Shown piece by piece: positions 30,306 through 35,210 of a DNA stretch of 35,210 nt. The stretch comes from an uncultured Lachnospiraceae bacterium (GTDB taxonomy: Bacteria; Bacillota; Clostridia; Lachnospirales; Lachnospiraceae). A program made the translations under genes and the position numbers. Every line of letters starts with the position of its first letter. Positions within the stretch are counted from its first letter, which is position 1. The stretch lies in the NCBI GenBank assembly GCA_910586315.1, contig CAJUIP010000036.1, forward strand, positions 1-35,210, in the 5' to 3' direction. The notes beneath the pieces are model-generated. The model had not been told where the DNA came from, made no database searches, and worked only from the letters and a program-made list of their open reading frames with translations.

Positions 30306-31061
30306 ATAGAAAAAAGTACAGTTTATATTGATGAATCCGGGGATTTGGGGTATGGGACGGGTACAAAATGGTTTGTAATATCCGCAGTTATTGTAGATAA
30401 GGAAAAAGAAAGGCCAATTCGCCAGACAATGAGCGCTATAGAAAGCAGATTGAATGTACAGGAGATACACTTGCGGAGAATATCAGATTATTATAAGCGT
30501 GCTTATTTGGTAAGAGAGTTAAATAATGAAGAGTTTACCTATATCAATATAATAGCAGACACGAATAAACTTGACTGTTCCAAAATTGCTTCTCCAACAA
30601 TTGCATATAATTATCTGTGTAGGATGTTCCTTGAAAGGGTTTCATGGTTTTTACGGGACACAAAAGAACTGCAGATATTGTGTTGTCTGCCAGAGGTACT
30701 TCAAGGGACGGAGAATTGATAGAGTATATAAAGGAAAAGCTGATTCCTTATAGCGACAATCAGATTGCCTCTGGCGTGTTTGAAAATATTACGGCAAAAA
30801 CAGCTAATTCATGGGATATGCTACAACTTGCAGATGTGTGCAACAATGACATTTTTGGCATATGAAATAAACAGATGGGGATTCAGAACGCCGTGCTATT
30901 TTGAGGCCTTGCAGAATCATCTTTATAAGTATGGAGAAAAAGTTATGAGTTATGGGTTGAAATATTTTACAAATGAGATGGAGCCAGAACAAGAGGAAAT
31001 AAACAGTAATTATCCGTGCAAAGCAAAAGAAAGAACTTCCGGTGCGACTGTCACAGATTAA
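30306..31061 (+). pseudogene. DUF3800 domain protein, start codon lost and two frameshifts
   Basis: A DUF3800-type protein (predicted RNase H-like fold, role unknown, often in accessory DNA) can be read across three frames. It begins at ATA 30306, where an ATG would be expected after AAGGGG. The opening is STVYIDESGDLGYGTGTKWF, then VISAVIVDKEKERPIR and VRELNNEEFTYINIIADTNK. A one-base deletion near 30663 moves the frame to RTADIVLSARGTSRDGELIE. A two-base loss near 30840 moves it again to LAYEINRWGFRTPCYFEALQ and the end near 31061. An extended -10 (TGGTAAAAT) lies at 30267-30275. The intact protein would be about 250 aa. Confidence 0.8.
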
Positions 31062-31679
31062 ATCTGCTGGTGAAGTACCCTCGCATTGCTCCGACAACGT
31101 CCTTTCTTTATATGTATAGTATATACGAACTTGAAGAAAAATGCAATAGGGAATTTACGTAAATCGAAAATATGTTCTACCTTTATAAAGTGGAAATAAT
31201 GTTTGGCTTTTGCGTAACCAAACATTTAGTTGAAATGATCGTCAATAAACTTGTTGAAAATACTTGCAATATAAGATAGCGGCATAAGTTAAAGAATGTA
31301 ATGGATGGGGGCGCATAGCCGTCAAAGGAGACGGTATTTATTGATGGGAAGAAAAGGGAAACAAGGAAGCGGGATATTCAGGCGGCCTGCCATTTCCTGA
31401 AACAGGTATGTGAAGAGCAGCATACCGTTTTTGTCCATGGACGAGGAAAAAGGAAAAGCAGAAACCAGAGGAATAGTGCATATGCTCTGGCCCCATTATG
31501 ATACTGGCTCCCAGTCAATCAGCGGAGTGATTGACTGAAGACTGAACGGTTACCATAAAATCATTATTTTGTAAAATTTTCACACAATTTCAGCACTCAT
31601 TTTAAGTAAGTACAAGGTTAAATTCGTGTTGGTTTGTTTTTGTGTGAAAGTGGCTTAAAATCGAGGGACTTTGAGGATT
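31062..31679. other. AT-rich stretch without a recognised gene
   Basis: About 620 bases with no protein I can identify. A frame of about 60 codons (roughly 31317-31500, containing ETRKRDIQAACHFLKQVCEE) is open but lacks an ATG and matches nothing I know; AAAGGAG at about 31324-31330 precedes it. A perfect hairpin, CAGTCAATCA (31512-31521) with TGATTGACTG (31528-31537), lies beyond its end, and GTTTGG/CCAAAC pair near 31205-31225. It is probably degraded accessory DNA. Confidence 0.5.
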
Positions 31680-32414
31680 TTAGCGTGTTATCCAATAGTT
31701 AGTTTTTTTGTCTTTGTTCGTCTTTTGGTTATAAAAATTTCCACATTTTAAACATAAAGACATTTTTTTAAAATCCCATTCTGTGATAAATGGGCAAAGG
31801 CATGGAGTATATAAATCATGTCGTTTGGAGTTCATTTTTGTTTTTATATGGTCCTTATCACTATCTGATAATAGTGTTTCAATAAATATATCATCATTCC
31901 AACATTTGAAAGCAATCATATTTAGAAAATCTGTATGTAGATTATTAAGACCTGACAAAAAAGAACATATTGGAAATGCCATTTGGTTAGTGATATAAGG
32001 TATTCCGTTTATAATTCTTTCTTCCACATCATTACCTTTGCTTTCAATATTTATAAAAATATTATTGGTGCGTTTGTTGTTCCAAAATGGCAAGCCATTT
32101 TTACGACAAAAATTCAATATAATATCCTCTATATCTTCCGATATTAAATCATTAACATATTGTTGATTGGAGGAAAATATATTATTTTTTGCGTTATAAA
32201 TATCTTTATATAGTTTTATTAATTGGAAAAGCAAATTGCCATTTTCAGTTTCAACATATTCAAATGAATCTACTGGTTTCTCACCAGAACCGATTATAAA
32301 TTTTGTTTCAGACTTATCAATTCCACGTTCATAATTCGTCTATTTACTCATTTTAACAACTGCTTTTATGCTTGGTGTACACACTTCTGTGTCTTGTTTT
32401 GTCAAATTTCCCAT
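31680..32414 (-). pseudogene. Unrecognised low-GC gene with an amber codon at position 25
   Basis: On the minus strand a continuous protein-like frame starts at ATG 32414, reads MGNLTKQDTEVCTPSIKAVV and KMSK, meets TAG at 32342-32340 (codon 25), then continues TNYERGIDKSETKF to TAA at 31680. Total is 245 codons including both stops. The part after the stop has FIIGSGEKPVDSFEYVETEN, a helical middle, and a C-terminal cysteine cluster (CLCPF ... LCLKCGNF) that may bind zinc. TATAAT lies about a dozen bases before the ATG. Base composition is far lower in GC than the core genes, which suggests transfer. I do not recognise the family. Re-initiation at TTG 32234 is possible but has no clear ribosome binding site. 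Confidence 0.6.
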
Positions 32415-32558
32415 TTTTACACATCATTATATCCTATTGAAGTTTACCGTTTGTTTACTGTTTTGGTTTCATTAAAATTGTAACATGGTTTATAGTGAAT
32501 TGCAAGACAAGACGAACGTTCACCTTGCTTAAAATAACCATGACAGGAGTCGATTAGA

Positions 32559-32756
32559 ATGCTAAAACAACCACAATACGATATTGACAATAATACGATA
32601 ACGACAAACACCACAGGATTGATGAAAATGCTTGGTTGCGGCAAAGTAACAACAGTAAAGATAGGAACGGATGCAGAAGCAAAAGTGCAGGTGGGCAAAA
32701 GGGTACTTTGGAATTTACCCAAAATCCAAAAGTATATAGATGTGATTTCTCTATAA
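32559..32756 (+). CDS. Small excisionase-like DNA-binding protein (DUF6462-like)
   Basis: A 65-aa protein starting MLKQPQYDIDNNTITTNTTG. A winged-helix/MerR-type segment follows: GLMKMLGCGKVTTVKIGTDA, then AKVQVGKRVLWNLPKIQKYI. This pattern (helix-turn-helix, wing, basic VGKRVLW) is typical of short excisionase-like proteins that open IME, plasmid or prophage-remnant gene sets in Lachnospiraceae. AGGAG lies about 12 bases upstream of ATG 32559. The next gene begins 12 bases after its stop, so they form one unit. The function (excision or transcription control) is inferred from family and context; no integrase is in the window. Confidence 0.65.
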   Translation: MLKQPQYDIDNNTITTNTTGLMKMLGCGKVTTVKIGTDAEAKVQVGKRVLWNLPKIQKYIDVISL

Positions 32757-32768
32757 GGCGGCGATGAT

Positions 32769-33137
32769 ATGAAATCAGATTTTACACTTACCAAAGAGGA
32801 ATTGAGCCGCATAGGGATATTGCGAGTGAGTAAGGATTTTTACACAGAGCCGAAAAGAAAAGGTTCTGTATATTTTGTAAAATCCCCAGCAACGCATGAT
32901 AAGACAGCTTCACTTGCATTATATCCTAACTTAAATAGATTTACGGATTTTGCTAACGGCAATTACAGCGGAGATTGTATTTCTTTTGTGGCATATGTCC
33001 GAGGGTGTAATAATTGGGAAGCATTGCAGACGCTCAAAGAGTTTTACGGATTGACAGATAGCCGGGAGCAGGAGAAAGAGGAAATAAGGCGGCGCATTTA
33101 CAGTCACGCCAGAGGAATTGAAACAGGTTCTTGCTAA
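32769..33137 (+). CDS. CHC2/DnaG-like primase zinc-finger domain protein lacking the zinc ligands
   Basis: A 122-aa frame that aligns by pattern with the CHC2 domain of DNA primases: SPATHDKTASLALYPNLNRF, then TDFANGNYSGDCISFVAYVR and NWEALQTLKEFYGL. In DnaG these positions hold CPFH..K and CFGCG..GD. Here the first cysteine is Ser, His is kept, and the CFGCG block is DFANGN, so zinc binding should be lost. The frame ends GIETGSC, which looks unnatural. The frame +1 to it carries AFTVTPEELKQVLAKHG from about 33094, so this gene probably continues into the next one through a frameshift near 33093. Start ATG 32769 follows GGCGGCGATG. Confidence 0.65.
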   Translation: MKSDFTLTKEELSRIGILRVSKDFYTEPKRKGSVYFVKSPATHDKTASLALYPNLNRFTDFANGNYSGDCISFVAYVRGCNNWEALQTLKEFYGLTDSREQEKEEIRRRIYSHARGIETGSC

Positions 33138-33893
33138 ACATGGTTCAAGCAATTATTGGGTACAGCATGCAGTAGCTTCACTGGCAGAAGAAAACGGAAT
33201 CCCGGTTACAGATTTGCCGCTTGATTCTTCCTTGGATGTGAAACTGAATGTGCTTGACCAGCTTAGCGGCCAACTGGATTTACTGTTAGAGCATTTCAGC
33301 TTGACAGCAAAGACAAGGGAAGCATCGGAAGCAAGGTTTTTGTATCTGAATGACAGCATATTAGATAATGCGGTAAAGATTTATACGAACGGGGTAAAGG
33401 ATTTGTCAGAAGTGGCCGCCGCCGAAAGGGCATATTGCAAAATCCGGGCAATGTCCGGGCAGATGTCAAAGGCGGTTGCAATCTCTAACAACCTGCGGAA
33501 TCTGAAAAAAGAAGATACAAGAAATATGTTGCTTTACAGGCTTGCGACAGATGACAGCATAAGAAGTGAAGCCTATGAGGTTGCCGGAATCTTTGATGTG
33601 ATGGCGGAATGGAAAACTGGCAAGGCTAACCGCTACGCAAGCGCGGTAAACATGGTTGAGAGCATTAAGACCATGCAGGACACAGAAAAGATAAAGGAGA
33701 AGTTAAGGGCATATATTGACCGGGTTAATATGGTTCGGAACCGGAAAATGAGTTTTTGCGCCACGAAATCACGAAAGCGCATAAGAAAAACAGCTTTATC
33801 GTGCAGGCGCTGGGAGAAATGAGCAGATCGGAACAGGCTACACTTTTGGGGAACAGCGGAGAGCCGGACTCGGACGGCGGCACAGCGGAATAA
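33094..33893 (+). pseudogene. Continuation of the CHC2-like gene: helical replication-associated protein with frameshifts
   Basis: From about 33094 the frame reads AFTVTPEELKQVLAKHGSSN and is mostly helical through LDLLLEHFSLTAKTREASEA, VAAAERAYCKIRAMSGQMSK and YASAVNMVESIKTMQDTEKI. Near 33737 one base is missing: the called frame ends in basic nonsense at 33822, while the adjacent frame gives EPENEFLRHEITKAHKKNSF and ALGEMSRSEQATLLGNSGEP, ending at TAA 33891-33893. Restoring one base at each site joins this to the preceding CHC2-like frame as one protein of about 374 aa. A separate gene starting at TTG 33118 is the alternative. I do not recognise the helical part. Confidence 0.6.
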
Positions 33894-33916
33894 CTCTTTA
33901 TCTGGCAAAATAAAAA

Positions 33917-34447
33917 TCGGTAATAAGTTTAGATACGCCGATAGCAGAGAATAACAGCTTGACACTTGCGGACACGCTACAAGCCGATTTAAGGCTTGAA
34001 AATGATACGATTGAAAATTACTCCGAATACTCTAAAAATGAATTATGGGGCATTGTGGAGCGTTACACAGCCACAAAGGAAAATGACATAATCAAAGAAA
34101 TTTTCCTGCATAATAAAACTATGTCGGCAGTTGCGCGAGAACAGGGCATAACCATAGACAGGGTACGCCAGATAAAGGAAAAAGGACTACGAAAATTAAG
34201 GATAGGCAAGGCAAAGCGTGAACTACTGGAAAAGTTTGATATTGCTGAAGCCGGATTATTCCGGGGCGGCTTGAATAATTACAAAGAGCATAATTTTACT
34301 TCCATAGTGGAGCATTTAGCAGAAAAGCGGCTGGAAGCTGAGGAACGCTATAAAAGGCATTTAATGGAGATTGAGGAAATGCATAGAAAAAGAGTTGATG
34401 GGATTCGACATTGTGTTGAGCCGGATAATAGAAAGAGAGGTTTGTAA
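33917..34447 (+). pseudogene. Sigma-70-like factor lacking its N-terminal (region 2) half
   Basis: The frame begins after a TAA at 33911-33913 with SVISLDTPIAENNSLTLADT, the linker that in accessory-element sigma-70-like proteins follows region 2. No ATG is available; TTG 33959 is the first conventional start. Region 4 with a helix-turn-helix is intact: KTMSAVAREQGITIDRVRQI followed by KEKGLRKLR. The C-terminal part is FRGGLNNYKEHNFTSIVEHL plus a charged helix. Without region 2 it could not recognise a -10 element, so it is either a relic or a small region-4-only DNA-binding protein. It lies three bases before the next gene. Confidence 0.6.
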
Positions 34448-34449
34448 TT

Positions 34450-34662
34450 ATGAGCGAAACAGCAAAATTTTACACAGCAGAGCAGAAAGATGTTTTGAAA
34501 GAATATAGTGCTTCTAAGGACGCAAAACGCACTACGACTACAGAATCGACAGGCGCAAGAATTTTGGACGCACTGGGAGAGCAACAGAACACGTTGCAGA
34601 ATATTGAACGTATTCTGCAACGCATTGAGGAAGTTATTCTTTCGGCATTGAAAAGCCGATAG
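34450..34662 (+). CDS. Small helical protein of unknown function
   Basis: A 70-aa protein starting MSETAKFYTAEQKDVLKEYS, with a Thr-rich middle (KRTTTTESTGAR) and an amphipathic C-terminal helix, LDALGEQQNTLQNIERILQR, that may form a coiled coil. I do not recognise the family. GAGAGG lies about ten bases before ATG 34450, and the gene directly follows the sigma-like frame, so it belongs to the same element. Its last 29 bases overlap the 3' end of the minus-strand DUF6173-like gene. Confidence 0.6.
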   Translation: MSETAKFYTAEQKDVLKEYSASKDAKRTTTTESTGARILDALGEQQNTLQNIERILQRIEEVILSALKSR

Positions 34663-35002
34663 TCCGTTTCGGTCGGTCTGGCTCTTTCTCAACAGAAGTA
34701 AGCAGAAAATTCAGTTGGCTAACGTGCTGAATGAGCGTTGACATTCTTCCGTTTACATAGCCTTTGAAAATCATTAAAACAGATTCTTCATAGCTGATTT
34801 CTGTTACTCGCATGGTTATGGACTGACCGAAATTCGTAAGGATAAGACCTACTTCATGTTCTGAATCGAGAGTTTTTTCAAATGCTTTTATATGCTTTGA
34901 TAAAATCTCAAATTGCGTATCGGAATAAGAATAAGCCATTGGCAAAGGTTCTATATCCGATACAATGCTTTCACTTATGTTAGGTCTTGGTAAATCAAAC
35001 AT
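34634..35002 (-). CDS. DUF6173-like protein
   Basis: A 122-aa protein on the minus strand, starting MFDLPRPNISESIVSDIEPL. It carries the stretch VGLILTNFGQSITMRVTEIS, then YEESVLMIFKGYVNGRMSTL, IQHVSQLNFLLTSVEKEPDR and RTIGF, which I associate with DUF6173, an uncharacterised family of mobile elements in gut Clostridia. AAAGGAGGG lies six bases before ATG 35002, and an extended -10 (TGATATAAT, complement of 35033-35041) lies about 30 bases upstream. It is convergent with the small helical gene and overlaps it by 29 bases. Confidence 0.7.
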   Translation of the reverse strand: MFDLPRPNISESIVSDIEPLPMAYSYSDTQFEILSKHIKAFEKTLDSEHEVGLILTNFGQSITMRVTEISYEESVLMIFKGYVNGRMSTLIQHVSQLNFLLTSVEKEPDRPKRTIGFSMPKE

Positions 35003-35084
35003 ATGTACCCTCCTTTCTTTCGTGATAGTCTGATTATATCACAGGAATAGGAGAAAAACCCGACATAAAGAAATCAAAAGGATA

Positions 35085-35200
35085 TTGCCCGATAGCGGAA
35101 ATTGTGTTATATTGTCAATATGGGAAAACCATAGAGCCAAGGCGGCTTTACCCCCTCCCGAGTTTGCCACTTGAATAAGCCAGCTTCATAAAAAATTTCC
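35085..35200 (+). ncRNA. Candidate second antitoxin-type RNA with promoter, at the window edge
   Basis: TTGCCC (35085-35090) and TATATT (35108-35113) are 17 bases apart. The sequence around the -10 and start site (GTGTTATATTG ... AATATGGGAAAAC) closely follows that of the antitoxin RNA promoter at 10851-10876 (GTGCTATATTA ... ACATAGGGAAAAC). The leader continues with GCCAAGGCGGC, and AATAAG and CTTATT further on could pair as a weak terminator. If analogous, a small toxin gene would lie on the minus strand entering from beyond 35210. Only the promoter and similarity are seen. Confidence 0.45.
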
Positions 35201-35210
35201 TTATTTTGCA

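Noticed and set aside
32501..32525. Palindrome GAACGTTC as a LexA box
   Set aside because: The Gram-positive LexA box needs four bases between GAAC and GTTC; here the half-sites abut.

Overview
The window looks like a Gram-positive Clostridia chromosome, most likely Lachnospiraceae (Enterocloster/Lachnoclostridium/Hungatella type). I infer this from protein style, AGGAGG-type ribosome binding sites, use of GTG and TTG starts, a CIRCE/HrcA heat-shock system, an IreB-RuvX-DUF1292-Fur-RNase J gene order, and a DUF5721-type protein. No organism-level search was possible. No rRNA or tRNA gene and no CRISPR array was seen.

Left and centre (1 to about 29,930) are core chromosome, nearly all on the plus strand. 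A CIRCE operator leads into hrcA-grpE-dnaK, followed after a hairpin-rich gap by dnaJ. Next come a TauE/SafE permease with its own clear promoter, prmA-rsmE, a cysteine desulfurase paired with thiI (tRNA 4-thiouridine), a minus-strand HPr-like gene, and a compact type I toxin-antitoxin locus: a 31-residue holin-like toxin with a convergent antisense RNA. Then follow mtaB, ireB-ruvX-DUF1292, a beheaded Fur-family remnant, RNase J, a short MltG-like protein, trmR plus a U32 peptidase (tRNA wobble-uridine hydroxylation and methylation), a YdcF-family protein, an M16C metalloprotease, era-recO-lipoprotein-glyS, maf, a parvulin-type lipoprotein, an M18 aminopeptidase (minus) and a DUF5721-like gene. 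Most of these serve tRNA/rRNA modification, RNA turnover, ribosome assembly or proteostasis.

Several palindromic repeat elements lie between the core genes. One (13711-13847) sits exactly where the 5' half of a Fur-family gene should be. A second partial copy of it supplies the last codons and stop of maf (26600-26670). A separate 200-bp element with inverted ends fills the gap after maf (26672-26871). Smaller repeat families sit behind dnaK, dnaJ, rnj, the U32 peptidase gene and glyS.

The right end (about 29,930 to 35,210) is more AT-rich and reads as a decayed accessory/mobile region. It holds a YafQ-type toxin relic, a DUF3800 gene with a lost start codon and two frameshifts, about 600 bp without a recognisable gene, and an unrecognised low-GC minus-strand gene with an early amber codon. 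It continues with an excisionase-like small protein, a degenerate CHC2-primase-like protein that runs by frameshift into a helical protein, a sigma-70-like protein without its N-terminal half, a small helical protein and a DUF6173-like gene. At the very edge is a promoter/leader resembling the antitoxin RNA promoter of the type I locus. The most noteworthy items are that type I module and its possible second copy, the palindromic element tied to loss of a Fur regulator, and the amber-interrupted gene.
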